Shown here piece by piece: positions 18,152 through 27,927 of a stretch of DNA of 64,000 bases. Position 1 is the stretch's first letter; each line of letters begins with the position of its first letter. The translations under genes and the position numbers were made by a program. The stretch spans positions 2,728,001-2,792,000 of the forward strand of contig NZ_JAGKQQ010000001.1 in NCBI RefSeq assembly GCF_017939745.1, written 5' to 3'. Source of the DNA: Gemmata palustris (GTDB taxonomy: Bacteria; Planctomycetota; Planctomycetia; Gemmatales; Gemmataceae). The notes below the pieces were generated by a model that saw nothing but the letters and a program-made list of their open reading frames with translations, had not been told where the DNA came from and did no database searches.

Positions 18152-18454
18152 ATGACCCTGGCCAAGAAGAAAACGACGCCCGCGTTCCGGGTCCGCCTCC
18201 GGCAACTGCGGGACGCGGTCGGCATCTCCCAGGTGCGCACCGCCAAGATCGTGGGCGTTCACATCGCGACGTACATGCGCTGGGAGCGCCTCGGGGAGAC
18301 CGAACCGACGTTCTCGCAACTGTGCGTGCTGGCCGACACGTTCGGGGTCACGCTGAACGATTTCGTGACCGAAGCGCCCGCAACCGAGTCGCCCGAACCT
18401 GCGGAGGAGGTTCCCAAGAAGCCGGCCCCAAAGAAGGGGAAGAGCAAGAAATAA
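18152..18454 (+). CDS. XRE-family helix-turn-helix regulator
   Basis: The 100-aa protein has an XRE-type helix-turn-helix covering about residues 12-68 (LRQLRDAVGISQVRTAKIVG, then HIATYMRWERL and FSQLCVLADTFGV) and a low-complexity Pro/Glu/Lys tail ending in KKGKSKK. I choose ATG 18152, preceded by GAGGC; an in-frame GTG at 18101 overlaps the msrA stop and would add 17 residues. It may be co-transcribed with msrA. The DNA target is unknown. The kefB-like gene converges on it 16 bp downstream. Confidence 0.85.
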   Translation: MTLAKKKTTPAFRVRLRQLRDAVGISQVRTAKIVGVHIATYMRWERLGETEPTFSQLCVLADTFGVTLNDFVTEAPATESPEPAEEVPKKPAPKKGKSKK

Positions 18455-18470
18455 CGCCGCGAACAAGCCG

Positions 18471-20216
18471 TCAGCCCTTCTTCTCTTCACCTCCCGCGTC
18501 GCCGAACAAATCGGTGCGAACCCGCTCGCGCTCCCGGTCGATCTGCTCCGGTGCGGCTCCGAGTTCTCGCAGAACCGACTCGGTCATTGCCAGTGCCACC
18601 TCTCCCTCGCCCGCGAATACCTCGTCCGCCCCGGCCTTCCGCAAGTCGGCGCGCTCGCGCAAGTATGCCGACCGCGCCAGCACCCGAACGTCCGGGTTCA
18701 GTTCACGGGCCAACCGAACCACCTCTTCGGCCCCCTTCAACCCGGACGCACTGAGGATCAGGCTCCCGGCGCGGTCCAGGCCCGCTTCCTTCAGCGTGTC
18801 ATGGCGCGCGGCGTCCCCGTACACTGCCGCCACCCCATCGGCGCGCAACCGCCGGACCGTTTCTAGGTTCATTTCGATGATCGTGGGCACGATCCCGTTC
18901 TCCTTGAGGAGCCGGGCCAGCGTGCGCCCGACCGGACCGTACCCGATGACCACCGCCCGGTACCGCGGGTCCGCCTCCTCCGGAAGTACCGGGTTGGTCC
19001 CCTCGAGTCCGCGCCGGCGGGCATTCAACATACCCCACAGCCGCGGACGGGCCGCGGCCCACGCCTCGATCGGCCCGACCGCACGGTAGAGGAGCGGGTT
19101 GACCGAGATCGAGACGATGGCCGCCGCGACCAGCGCGCTCGTGGCCTCTCCGGGCAGCACCTTCAGGCTGGTTCCCAGCGCGGCCAGGATGAACGAGAAC
19201 TCGCCGATCTGCCCGAGCGCCACGGACACGGCGATCGCGATCCGCACGGGGTACCCGAGGAGCAGAACGATCCCGACGGCCGCGAGCGGCTTCCCGATCA
19301 TGACGACCGCGAGGGTCGCCAGCACCACCAGCGGGGCGTCGATCAGGTACCGCGGATCGAACAGCATCCCGACCGAGACGAAGAACAGCACCGCGAACGC
19401 ATCGCGCATCGGCAGAGCGTCGGACGCCGCCCGGAGGCTGAAATCGCTCCGGCCCACGATCATCCCCGCGAGGAACGCGCCCAGGGCCATCGACACACCG
19501 AACAGCATCGAAGAACCGACCGCGATCCCCAGTGCCACCACGAGTACCGTCAGGGTAAACAACTCGCGCGACCCGGTGTCGGCCACCCGGTTCAGGAGCC
19601 ACGGAATGACGCGCCCGCCGACCGGCATCGCCACGACAATCAGCAGGCCGATTTTGACCACCGCCAGTCCAACTGCGAGGGCGAGTCCGCCTTCCGAGTT
19701 CCCAAAAAGGGGCGGGAGCAGAACCAGCACAAGAACGGTGAAAATGTCCTCGACGACGAGCCACCCGATCGCGATGTGTCCCGTCGGCGTGTGCAACTCG
19801 TTGGCGTCCGAAAGTACCCGTGTCAGGACGACCGTACTGGCAACCGAGAGGGCCAGCCCGAACACCACTCCGGCCGAAGCCCCCCACCCCAGCGCCAGAG
19901 CCACGGCCGCCCCGAGCGCCGTCGCCACCAGACTTTGAACAATCGCCCCCGGCAGGGCTATGCGGCGAACGGCAAGCAACTCGTTGAAATGGAAGTGGAG
20001 CCCGACCCCGAACATGAGCAAGATGACCCCGATCTCGGCCATCTGTTCGGCCAGGTGCTTATCCGCAACGAAGCCGGGTGTGTGCGACCCGACCGCGATC
20101 CCGGCCAACAAGTACCCGACGATCGGGGAAAGCCCGAACCGGTGCGTGACGTAACCAAAGGCCAGCGCCGCGGTGAGCCCAAAAGTCAGAGTCAGTATCA
20201 GTTCCGTGTCGTGCAT
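18471..20216 (-). CDS. CPA2 cation:proton antiporter with RCK domain, KefB/YbaL-like
   Basis: The 581-aa protein has about 12 membrane segments of the CPA2 (Na_H_Exchanger) family, followed by a cytosolic Rossmann-type RCK_N/TrkA-N domain at about residues 410-530 (VVIGYGPVGRTLARLL). It should exchange K+ or another monovalent cation for protons, with nucleotide or ligand control through the RCK domain. The ATG at 20216 begins MHDTELILTLTFGLTAALAF directly at the first membrane segment; an upstream ATG at 20300 would add 28 non-matching residues. The C-terminal tail (DRERERVRTDLFGDAGGEE) is acidic. The transported ion is inferred from the family. Confidence 0.92.
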   Translation of the reverse strand: MHDTELILTLTFGLTAALAFGYVTHRFGLSPIVGYLLAGIAVGSHTPGFVADKHLAEQMAEIGVILLMFGVGLHFHFNELLAVRRIALPGAIVQSLVATALGAAVALALGWGASAGVVFGLALSVASTVVLTRVLSDANELHTPTGHIAIGWLVVEDIFTVLVLVLLPPLFGNSEGGLALAVGLAVVKIGLLIVVAMPVGGRVIPWLLNRVADTGSRELFTLTVLVVALGIAVGSSMLFGVSMALGAFLAGMIVGRSDFSLRAASDALPMRDAFAVLFFVSVGMLFDPRYLIDAPLVVLATLAVVMIGKPLAAVGIVLLLGYPVRIAIAVSVALGQIGEFSFILAALGTSLKVLPGEATSALVAAAIVSISVNPLLYRAVGPIEAWAAARPRLWGMLNARRRGLEGTNPVLPEEADPRYRAVVIGYGPVGRTLARLLKENGIVPTIIEMNLETVRRLRADGVAAVYGDAARHDTLKEAGLDRAGSLILSASGLKGAEEVVRLARELNPDVRVLARSAYLRERADLRKAGADEVFAGEGEVALAMTESVLRELGAAPEQIDRERERVRTDLFGDAGGEEKKG

Positions 20217-20572
20217 GGGATTACGTGTACCGTATGGCAAAACGAACGTGTATCGAAATCCAATCGGTCCGCGAGACCAGATCCTGGCCACGCGGTCCAA
20301 ATACTGGACACACGAACGACTCGTTTGATCGAGGTCATTCGCGCTGTTTTCGCCTGGAACTGCGCCCGCGAGCGAGCGCGATTATCGCGCCCGGTGCGCG
20401 TAAGAGCAAACGAGTTGCCGCCTCAAACGGGACCGGCAAAAAAATGTGGGACCGTCCGACTTCGATCTCGGAAGGGCGAAAGCGCGGTCAGCCCCTCGAT
20501 ATATGGGGCAAAGAGGCTCGGCGGTCTATTATTGGTGCCCTCCGGCCGGGGTCGCCGAGCGGCACAACGCCT
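20217..20572. other. 356-bp gap, nothing recognised
   Basis: This stretch lies between the start of the antiporter gene and the stop of the BASS-family gene, both on the minus strand. It must contain the antiporter promoter. I see no clear gene, strong hairpin or repeat. The in-frame ORFs here lack family features. Confidence 0.5.
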
Positions 20573-21619
20573 TCACATCGCCTTCCTGTATCGAAGTCGC
20601 GCATCAGCGTACCCCGCAACGAGGTGTTGGATGAGGTTGATGGCGACCACCGGCAGCAGCGCCAACGGGCACCCCGCGAGCGCGCCTGCCGCCAGCCCCA
20701 ACCCGGCCCCGTTGTTCGCCATGCCGACGCCGAACACGAGTGCCGCGCGCTGTGCGGGGTCGGCGCGCACGGACCGCGCGGCCAAGAACCCGCTCGTGAA
20801 CGCCGCCACACACATCGTTCCGGCCGCGACCGCGATCAGCGCCAGGAAGTCCCAATCGGGATCGGCAACAACACCGGGCAGACACATTGAGGCATTCGTG
20901 TAGCACAGAACTAGCAGGATCACAGACGCGACCGGCTTCACCCACGGCCCGGTCGCGTCCGCCCGGCTCCCACCGATCATCCAACGACTGAGAAGCCCCA
21001 AACCGGTCGGGACGACCACCCACAAAACGACAAACGCGCCCGCACCACCCGATCCGGCGAGGTGATTCAATACCTCGCTCGCACCACTCGAGGCAAACGT
21101 ACCCGCCGCACCGAGTGCGAGCGGGGTCGTGAAAGGGCTGAACACGGTCGAGAGCAGAACGAGGCCGAGACTCAGCGCGCAATCGCCGTCGGCGGCGCGG
21201 GACCAACCCGCCGACGAACCCGCCACCGGCATCGCGGCGACCACCGCCAGGCCCACGAGCAGGTCGCGGGCTTCGGCGGGATCGTGCCAGAGCAACAGTA
21301 CGGGCGCGACCGCCATCAGCACAACAACGGGCGCCACAACGCTCACAATCAGCCCAACAACCAGAGACAATGGCCGCCGGAACATGCCCCACAGGTGCTC
21401 GCCCCGCACCGCGAACCCGGCGGCAAACAGAAGCGCGCCGAGCATCACCGCCGGCGCGGATATTCGAACCGGGTGGCCCAATACGCAGCCCGCCCGTGCC
21501 AGTTCCGATATCCAGCGGCCGGCCCCCGGCACGGCCCCGGCCGCCACATACGCCCCGATCAGGAGCCCGAGGAAATGTCGGTGCAGGAACCCCGAAACTG
21601 ATCCGTGTTCGCGACGCAT
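20573..21619 (-). CDS. BASS-family transporter (bile acid:sodium symporter-like)
   Basis: The 348-aa protein is highly hydrophobic with about nine or ten membrane segments and fits the BASS/SBF superfamily (PF01758 type). Family-like stretches are AAMPVAGSSAGWSRAADGD and GMANNGAGLGLAAGAL, which resemble the crossover-helix regions of the fold. BASS members move organic anions with sodium, and the related ACR3 branch exports arsenite; no arsenic genes are nearby, so the substrate is open. The ATG at 21619 is divergent from the PepSY-like gene at 21822, and the 202-bp spacer must hold both promoters. Confidence 0.75.
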   Translation of the reverse strand: MRREHGSVSGFLHRHFLGLLIGAYVAAGAVPGAGRWISELARAGCVLGHPVRISAPAVMLGALLFAAGFAVRGEHLWGMFRRPLSLVVGLIVSVVAPVVVLMAVAPVLLLWHDPAEARDLLVGLAVVAAMPVAGSSAGWSRAADGDCALSLGLVLLSTVFSPFTTPLALGAAGTFASSGASEVLNHLAGSGGAGAFVVLWVVVPTGLGLLSRWMIGGSRADATGPWVKPVASVILLVLCYTNASMCLPGVVADPDWDFLALIAVAAGTMCVAAFTSGFLAARSVRADPAQRAALVFGVGMANNGAGLGLAAGALAGCPLALLPVVAINLIQHLVAGYADARLRYRKAM

Positions 21620-21821
21620 CTGGGTCGGTCCTTTTCAGTTGAACGGCTTTGAACTGAACTGCCGACACCGTACCCGATGGACCTAAGCGGGCCGTGACGC
21701 GGGGATAAAGTATTTCTTATCTTCGCTTCATCCTCAGTTCACCGAGGTCGGGTACAGTGCCCCGCGACGGTTCGGGTCCGCCCGCGTCGGGAGCGGCCGA
21801 CCGCGTATTGAGGAGCAAGCC

Positions 21822-22310
21822 ATGCGTTACCTCGCAGCAGCCACGGTCGTCGCGTTCGTGTTGGCCGCACCGGTTCGGGCGGACGAAGAAAAAGTTCCGT
21901 TGGAAAAGGTGCCGAAGGCCGTTCTGGAGGCCGCCAAGAAGCGGTTCCCGAAGGCCGAGGTGGTCGGCGCGAGTAAAGAAACCGAGAAGGACAAGACGGT
22001 GTACGAGGTCGAGCTGAAGGAAGCCGGCAAGACGATCGACGTGACCCTCACCCCGGAGGGTATCATCACCACCATCGAAAAGCAGATCGACGCTAAAGAG
22101 CTCCCGAAGGCCGTGACCGATGCGCTCGAGAAGAAGTACGCGAAGGCCACCTTCAAGGTCGTCGAGTCGGTTTACTCCGTGAAGGACGGAAAAGAGGCAC
22201 TCGACTACTACGAGGTGCTCCTCGTCACGGCCGAGAAGAAGGAGATCGAGGTGGAGATTCTCGCCGACGGTAAGATCAAGCACGAAGAAGAGAAAAAATC
22301 GGAGAAGTAA
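21822..22310 (+). CDS. Exported PepSY-like protein
   Basis: This 162-aa periplasmic protein has a signal peptide (MRYLAAATVVAFVLAAPVRA) and two PepSY-like repeats at about residues 25-85 and 95-155, each with a KxVxEAAKKRFP or KAVTDALEKKY helix followed by beta strands. GAGGAG precedes the ATG. It lies 108 bp upstream of a response regulator and kinase; small PepSY-like proteins often sit beside two-component systems and may inhibit a protease or modulate the sensor. That role is inferred from position only. The C-terminus is very lysine/glutamate rich. Confidence 0.85.
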   Translation: MRYLAAATVVAFVLAAPVRADEEKVPLEKVPKAVLEAAKKRFPKAEVVGASKETEKDKTVYEVELKEAGKTIDVTLTPEGIITTIEKQIDAKELPKAVTDALEKKYAKATFKVVESVYSVKDGKEALDYYEVLLVTAEKKEIEVEILADGKIKHEEEKKSEK

Positions 22311-22374
22311 CAAGCGAAGCCCGGCGTGCGACGGCGCAGCCGGGGCTGGCAAAAAGGCTGACAGGTCTACGTCC

Positions 22375-22400
22375 GCGGGTGCCCGAATTCGGGCGCCCGC
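22375..22400. promoter_or_regulatory. 26-bp near-perfect palindrome upstream of the response regulator
   Basis: The sequence is self-complementary about a central GAATTC, with 12 of 13 pairs matching and one G-T wobble. It ends 18 bp before the response-regulator start. It could be an operator for autoregulation or, as RNA, a hairpin near the ribosome binding site. Confidence 0.45.
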
Positions 22401-22418
22401 GCTTTCGGGGCGGTTGAT

Positions 22419-23096
22419 ATGGGAATCCGCATTCTGCTCGTTGAGGACGAACCGGCGATCGGCGACTTCGTCGCCCGCGGGTTGCGCGAAGAAGGGTACC
22501 AAGTCGAATGGGCCGTGGACGGCGACACCGGGTGGCACCACCTGCGAACCGCCGTGTGGGACGTGATCCTGCTCGACTGGTGGCTACCCGGTCCGAACGG
22601 CCTGACGCTCCTCAAGAAGTTCCGACAAGCGGGTTGCGACACGCCGGTGCTCATGCTCACCGCGCGCGACGCCGTTTCCGACCGCGTGCAGGGGCTGGAT
22701 TGCGGGGCCGACGATTACCTGTGCAAACCGTTCGCGTTCGAGGAACTGCTCGCGCGCGTCCGCGCGCTGGCGCGCCGGCCCGGCGCGACGTCGGGCACCA
22801 CGCTCTCCTACGCCGACGTGCAGCTCGACCTCGCGACCCACCGCGCCGAGCGCGCCGGTACGAAACTGGACCTGACCGCGAAAGAGGAATCGCTCTTGGT
22901 GCTGTTCCTCCGGCACCCCGGCGAAGTGCTGAGCCGCACCCGGATCTACGAGGCGGTCTGGGACGAGCGGTACGACGGGATCTCGAACACGCTCGAGGTT
23001 CACGTCATGGAACTGCGCAAAAAACTCGAAGCACACGGCCCGCGCCTCATTCAGACGGTCCGCGGGCGCGGGTACGTGTTCGGGGAGCTCGAGTGA
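22419..23096 (+). CDS. OmpR-family response regulator
   Basis: The 225-aa protein has an N-terminal receiver domain (VEDEP at 8-12, phosphoacceptor Asp53 in ILLDWWLPG, Lys in CKPFAFEEL) and a C-terminal winged-helix Trans_reg_C domain (SRTRIYEAVWD, VHVMELRKKLE, TVRGRGYVF). Its stop overlaps the GTG of the histidine kinase gene, so the pair is translationally coupled. It lies upstream of RND metal-efflux genes, so CzcR/CusR-like control of the downstream pump is likely. This is inferred from synteny. Confidence 0.95.
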   Translation: MGIRILLVEDEPAIGDFVARGLREEGYQVEWAVDGDTGWHHLRTAVWDVILLDWWLPGPNGLTLLKKFRQAGCDTPVLMLTARDAVSDRVQGLDCGADDYLCKPFAFEELLARVRALARRPGATSGTTLSYADVQLDLATHRAERAGTKLDLTAKEESLLVLFLRHPGEVLSRTRIYEAVWDERYDGISNTLEVHVMELRKKLEAHGPRLIQTVRGRGYVFGELE

Positions 23097-24568
23097 CCCT
23101 CACGACCCGTCTGTCACTGTTCTTCCTGGCCGCGCTCGCAACGGTACTCGTCGCGTTCTCCGCGGCGCTGTACGTCCTCGCGCACCGCCACCTGACGCGG
23201 CAACTGGACGACCGGTTGGACGCATCCGCGCGCACCCTGGCTTCGGCCGCGGAGATCAAACCCGACGGTGTGGAGTGGGAACCGGAGGAGCGCCCGTTCC
23301 CGTTTACGTCGAGCCCCTTCGGGGACGAGCTCCGGTGGAACGTCACCACCGACGACGGCACCGTCGTCGATCAATCTACCCAGGAAGGCGCGCGAGAACT
23401 GTTGACGGAAGCCGAAGAAGGCTTCCGCACCGGGCACCGGAACCCGCGCCGGGTGGACCGTGCGGGCCGCGCGTGGCAGGCGACGCGCATCCGACTCGCG
23501 CCAGAACTGGCCCCACACCCGGTCCCACTCCGGCGCGGAAAGTTCTCGGCGCTCGTGCTGACGGTCGCGGTACCGCTCGATCCCGTTCACGGCACGCTCC
23601 GCACCCTCGCGGCAACACTAACCGGTCTCACGCTCGCGGTTCTCGCCGTCGCGCTCGTTGCCAGTCGCGCGGTCTGTCGGCGGGCGCTCGCTCCGGTCAC
23701 GCGAATGGCCGAGACCGCGCGATCGATGGGCACTGACCTGACCGAGCGCTTACCGGATACGCGATCCACGGACGAAATCGCGAACCTGACGAGCGCGTTC
23801 AACGGTTTACTCGATCGACTGATGGAGGCGTTCGAGCGCGAACGGCGGTTCGCGGGCGAAGCGTCGCACCAGCTCCGCACGCCGCTCACGGCCCTCATCG
23901 GGCAGATCGAAGTCGCGCTGCGCCGCGACCGCCCGCCCCAGGAATATCAACGGGTACTCGGCGCGGTTTTGGAACAGGCCGGCCGGCTCCGGCGGGTCAT
24001 CGAAGCGCTCCTGTTTCTGGCCCGCTCGGAATCCGACGCCCGGCTCCCCGGCTTGGAGCGGATCGACCTGGCGAAGTGGGTTCCCGCGCGGCTGGGGGAG
24101 TGGGCCGATAATCCGCGCTCCCGAGATCTCACCTTTGAAGCGCCGAGTGAAGAAGTGCCCGCGGCGCTTCACCCGGATTTGTTTGGCGAGTTACTCGACG
24201 CCGTTCTCGATAACGCCCTCAAGTACAGCGAACCGGGAACACCCGTCACGATGCGCGCTGGCCGCACCGCGAACGACGTGTGGGTGGAAGTTGAAGACCG
24301 GGGGTGCGGGATTTCGGCGGACGAGTTGCCGCACCTGTTTCGGCCGTTCTTTCGGTCCGAGACCGCGCGAAAACGGGGCGTACCCGGCGTGGGGTTGGGG
24401 TTGGCCGTCGCCGCCCGAATCGCGTCCGCTCTGGGCGGCACGATTGCTCTGACGAGTGAAGGCGGCCGGGGGTGTCGGGTCACGATTCGCCTGCCCCTAT
24501 CTTTGGCACGCGAAGAACGCACGGGCGAACTCGGCCCACACAGTTCGACTCAAGGAGGAGAGCTTTGA
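23093..24568 (+). CDS. Sensor histidine kinase, CusS/CzcS-like
   Basis: The 491-aa inner-membrane kinase starts at GTG 23093 within the stop of the response regulator. Two membrane segments (about residues 6-28 and 170-190) flank a periplasmic sensor region of about 140 residues. A HAMP-like region, an H-box (GEASHQLRTPLTAL), N-box (VLDNALKYS) and G-boxes (DRGCGIS, GVGLGLAVAARI) follow. The pairing with an OmpR-type regulator and downstream czc-like genes suggests metal sensing, but no metal-binding motif is obvious in the periplasmic part. Confidence 0.93.
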   Translation: MTLTTRLSLFFLAALATVLVAFSAALYVLAHRHLTRQLDDRLDASARTLASAAEIKPDGVEWEPEERPFPFTSSPFGDELRWNVTTDDGTVVDQSTQEGARELLTEAEEGFRTGHRNPRRVDRAGRAWQATRIRLAPELAPHPVPLRRGKFSALVLTVAVPLDPVHGTLRTLAATLTGLTLAVLAVALVASRAVCRRALAPVTRMAETARSMGTDLTERLPDTRSTDEIANLTSAFNGLLDRLMEAFERERRFAGEASHQLRTPLTALIGQIEVALRRDRPPQEYQRVLGAVLEQAGRLRRVIEALLFLARSESDARLPGLERIDLAKWVPARLGEWADNPRSRDLTFEAPSEEVPAALHPDLFGELLDAVLDNALKYSEPGTPVTMRAGRTANDVWVEVEDRGCGISADELPHLFRPFFRSETARKRGVPGVGLGLAVAARIASALGGTIALTSEGGRGCRVTIRLPLSLAREERTGELGPHSSTQGGEL

Positions 24569-25148
24569 TGACGCGACGGCGGTTCCTTGCGCTCGCCGCG
24601 GGCCTTCCCGTGGTGGGCGGCTCGCTCGGAGCGTGGGGTACCACACCCGAAACTTTCACACGGTCAAGTCGGGCGTTCTCTACCGGAGCGGGCAGCAGAC
24701 GCCGACAGGCTTAAAGCTGTCTCTGCGCGCCTACCAGATCAAGACCGTCGTCACGCTGCGGACGGTCCGCGACCCCGATCGGCCCTACCCCGACGAATGG
24801 GAGGCCGAATTGTGCGCGGCCCACAGCGCGCGTCACGTCCGAATCGTCCCTCAACCGTGGTCGTTGGACGAGGGGGGCGAACTCCCGGCCGAACGAGTCG
24901 TGCGGGCGTTCCTGGACATCGTGTGCGACCCGGCCAACCACCCGGTACTCGTTCACTGTTTCGCGGGCATCCACCGGACCGGGGCCATGTGTGCCCTTTT
25001 TCGGATGGAGTGCCAGGGGTGGTCGGCCGAACGAGCGATCGCCGAGATGCAGGACCACGGCTTCGAGCCCGGGCAGAGCCGGAACGGGATCGAGCAGTAC
25101 CTGCGCGACTACCGCGCCCAGGCCCCACCTTCGGCGCCATCATCATAA
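24568..25148 (+). pseudogene. Dual-specificity phosphatase-like gene with a frameshift
   Basis: A good start (ATG 24568, AAGGAGGAG upstream, overlapping the kinase stop) opens a twin-arginine-type signal (MTRRRFLALAAGLPVVGG), but this frame stops at 24714. The phosphatase body continues in another frame from about 24640 to 25148 with the context SGVLYRSGQ and active site HCFAGIHRTG (C-x5-R). One extra G in the GGGG run near 24640 would join both parts into one protein of about 190 aa. It resembles the intact phosphatase at 51181-51855. It may be a real null allele, a sequencing error, or slippage during expression. Confidence 0.75.
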
Positions 25149-25253
25149 TCGGAATTTATCTCCGGTTTATCCTGCATTGCCGATAACAAATTGACACAAC
25201 AAGAGCCCAAGTAACTTTGGCAGGTGGCGAGCTTTCGGTAACCGGGGCGATTC

Positions 25254-26618
25254 GTGACGGCATTACGCACAGTTTTGTTCGCGGTCACGGGGTGCGGCTT
25301 AATCGGCTGCTCGACACCGAAGGGAGCGGATCGCTCCCGGGTTTCGGCCGCCGTCGAAGCGCGCTTCGGCCAACCGGTGGGACTGAACGGCCCAAACACT
25401 GAGCAATTGATTGTTCCGGAGCGCCTGGGGCGCGGCGAACCGCTCACCGAAGAACAAGCCGTGGTCCTCGCGTTATGGAACAACGCGGCGTTCCACGAAC
25501 AGCTCGTCGAACTCGACCTGACGCGGGCCGATCTCGTTCAAGCCGGGCTGCTGCCGAACCCGGAGTTCGTCTATTACTGGCCCGCCGGGAACAAGCCGTT
25601 CAAGTACCTCATCGATTTCCCGATCGAGTCGCTCTGGCTCCGCCCGCTGCGAATGAAGGCAACCGCGGCAGAAAACGAACGGGCCTCCGCGCGGCTCACG
25701 CAACTCGCACTCGACCTCATCCGCGATACCCGCCAGGCGTATGCCGACCTCCAACTGGCCCGTGACCGCGTGCGCGTATCGGAGCGGGCGGTGCAGTTGC
25801 GCGAGGACATCCTCAAACTCGCGGAGGCGCGCCTGAAGGCCGGGGACGCGAGCGAACTGGAAGCCTCGACCGCCCGGATCGATGCGCTCCAGGCGCGGCA
25901 AGACCTCACGCGCACCGGGTACGAGATCCCGGTCGCGCGGGAGCGGTTGCGGAACCTCACCGGGCTCTCGGCGGTCACGGTCGAACTCGTGCCGGACGAC
26001 GCGGTGTTCGACCCGCACGTGGAAACCCCGCTCGACGAACTCGTCGCCGACGCGGTCGCGACGCGCCCGGACGCGGCCGCCGCCGACCACGCGGCCCGCG
26101 CCGCGGTCGAGCGCCTGCGGGTCGCGCGCCTCGGCTGGGTGCGGTTCCTCGGGTTGCTCGACGCCACCAGCGGCCGCGTTACCGGGCACGAGTTCAGTCC
26201 GGCGCTGCGGATGACGGTCCCGATCTTCAACCGCAACCAGGGCGGGATCGCGCGGGCGCAGGCCGAGCTCGACCAACTCGAGCGCCGCAAGGTAACGGTC
26301 CACAACCAGATCGTGCAGGACGTGCGGACCGCGCACGCGCGATACCAACAGGCCCGGGCCGAATTGGACCTCCTGAAGAACAAGACGCGGCCGGAAGTGG
26401 AAGCCACAATCAAGCGGGCGCGGGCCGCGTTCGAGAAGGGCGGCGTGACGTACCTGCTGGTACTGGAAACCAACCGGCAGTTGATCGACACCTACGCCCG
26501 CGAAGCGCAACTGTTCGCCGACTTGAGACGGGCGTGGGCCGAACTGGAGCGGAGCGTGGGGCGCAAGTTGAGTCCCCCGGGCCGCGATTCCGTCGGGAGC
26601 GACAAACCATCACCATGA
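25254..26618 (+). CDS. Outer-membrane efflux protein, TolC/CzcC-like
   Basis: The 454-aa lipoprotein has a signal with lipobox GLIGC near residue 19 and two outer-membrane efflux repeats rich in long helices, such as LVELDLTRADLVQAGLLPNP, NPEFVYYW and PIFNRNQGGIARAQAEL. These fit TolC/CzcC-family channel proteins that export metal from the periplasm across the outer membrane. The GTG at 25254 is the likely start. Its stop overlaps the adaptor ATG by 4 bp, so it forms a CBA-order operon with the genes at 26615 and 27928. Confidence 0.92.
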   Translation: MTALRTVLFAVTGCGLIGCSTPKGADRSRVSAAVEARFGQPVGLNGPNTEQLIVPERLGRGEPLTEEQAVVLALWNNAAFHEQLVELDLTRADLVQAGLLPNPEFVYYWPAGNKPFKYLIDFPIESLWLRPLRMKATAAENERASARLTQLALDLIRDTRQAYADLQLARDRVRVSERAVQLREDILKLAEARLKAGDASELEASTARIDALQARQDLTRTGYEIPVARERLRNLTGLSAVTVELVPDDAVFDPHVETPLDELVADAVATRPDAAAADHAARAAVERLRVARLGWVRFLGLLDATSGRVTGHEFSPALRMTVPIFNRNQGGIARAQAELDQLERRKVTVHNQIVQDVRTAHARYQQARAELDLLKNKTRPEVEATIKRARAAFEKGGVTYLLVLETNRQLIDTYAREAQLFADLRRAWAELERSVGRKLSPPGRDSVGSDKPSP

Positions 26619-27922
26619 CATACCGGCACGGTCTTCTCACCGGGATCACCAGCACCGCGCTCGCGGCCGGGGCCATCGGCGCGGCGTGGTGGCTCGCCGC
26701 CGCACCCCCCAAGGAGCCGACCAAGTCGGCGGCCCCCGGCATCCCCGCGACCGTGCCCAAGCCGTTCAAGGAAGATCAGGCCGCGACGGTCGTGCTCACC
26801 GCCGACGCCGAAGCGAAGCTCGCGCTCCGCACCGCGCCGGTGACGCGCGCGTCGGTACCGCGGGCGCGCGTGTTCGGCGGGGAGGTGGTGATCCCGCCCG
26901 GGCGCGCGATCCTGGTCTCCGCGCCGCTCGCCGGCACGCTCAAAGCGGGCGCTGCGCCGGTTGCCGGCCAGCCCGTGCGAGCCGGGAAACCGGTACTCCA
27001 ACTCGTACCGGTACTCGACCCGGTCGGCCGCGCGAACCTGACCGCGGCCCGCGTGGACGCCGACGGGCAGGTGAAGACGGCCGACGAGCAGTTGAAACTC
27101 GCTCGCATTACGCTGGGGCGCGCCAAGGAAGTTCTCGCCGAAGGCGGCGGGCGCCAGCGCGACGTGGACGACGCGAACGCCGCGCTGAAGGTGGCCGAGC
27201 AGACCCACGCGGCCGCGACCGCTCGGCGCGACCTGCTCGGGAGGGTGCTGGGCGAGCTCGACTCCGGCACCGCGGCCCCCATCCCCATTGATGCACCCGC
27301 GGACGGCGTGCTGCGGAACGTGAACTCGCTCCCCGGCCAGATGGTCCCGGCCGGCGCGCCACTGTTCGAGGTCATCAACCTCGATGTCGTCTGGGTCCGC
27401 GTGCCGGTGTACGTCGGCGACCGCGAGGAGATCGACGGCACGTGCGCGACGATTCGGCCGCTCGCGGCTCCCGTCGGAAGTGCCGGGCGGTGCGCGTGGC
27501 TAGTAGCCGCACCCCCAACCGCGAACCCGCTCGCGGGGACCGTGGACCTGTTCTTCCAAACACTGAACCCGGACCCGAGCGACGACCGCTGGAAGGCGCT
27601 CGCCGGGGCCGTGGGCGGGTTCGCCGTCGCTCCGTTCGCGGGTTCGCCGCTCGGCCCCGGTCAGCGGGTCGCGGTCTCGCTCGCGCTCAAGGAACCGGCC
27701 GAAGCGCTGACGGTGCCGTGGGCGGCCGTGCTCTACGACTTCCACGGCGGGACGTGGGTGTACGTGAAGACCGCCGACCGCACGTACTCACGCGAGCGCG
27801 TGCGGGTGCGCCACGTGACCGGGGAGCGGGCCGTTTTGGACGACGGGCCGGCGCCGGGCAAGGAAGTCGTGAGCGCGGGCGCGGCGGAACTGTTCGGTAC
27901 CGAAACCGGCTTCAGCAAGTAA
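26615..27922 (+). CDS. RND efflux adaptor (membrane fusion protein), CzcB-like
   Basis: The 435-aa periplasmic adaptor has an N-terminal signal or anchor (about residues 8-28), a lipoyl-like barrel half ([20 protein letters not shown]), a helical hairpin ([20 protein letters not shown]), a second barrel half and a C-terminal membrane-proximal domain ([20 protein letters not shown]). It links the pump and the outer-membrane channel. ATG 26615 overlaps the preceding stop; an upstream start at 26534 would add 27 poor residues. Five base pairs separate it from the pump gene. Confidence 0.93.
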   Translation: MTYRHGLLTGITSTALAAGAIGAAWWLAAAPPKEPTKSAAPGIPATVPKPFKEDQAATVVLTADAEAKLALRTAPVTRASVPRARVFGGEVVIPPGRAILVSAPLAGTLKAGAAPVAGQPVRAGKPVLQLVPVLDPVGRANLTAARVDADGQVKTADEQLKLARITLGRAKEVLAEGGGRQRDVDDANAALKVAEQTHAAATARRDLLGRVLGELDSGTAAPIPIDAPADGVLRNVNSLPGQMVPAGAPLFEVINLDVVWVRVPVYVGDREEIDGTCATIRPLAAPVGSAGRCAWLVAAPPTANPLAGTVDLFFQTLNPDPSDDRWKALAGAVGGFAVAPFAGSPLGPGQRVAVSLALKEPAEALTVPWAAVLYDFHGGTWVYVKTADRTYSRERVRVRHVTGERAVLDDGPAPGKEVVSAGAAELFGTETGFSK

Positions 27923-27927
27923 CCGCC

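Noticed and set aside
24630-24720. Programmed -1 frameshift signal in the phosphatase gene
   Set aside because: A GGGG run exists, but there is no clear slippery heptamer with a downstream pseudoknot. Error or mutation is more likely, so it is reported as a broken gene.
25191-25217. TTGACA at 25191 with TAACTT at 25212 as a promoter for the efflux genes
   Set aside because: The 15-bp spacing is too short for a standard sigma-70 promoter, and planctomycete promoter rules are not well enough known to claim it.
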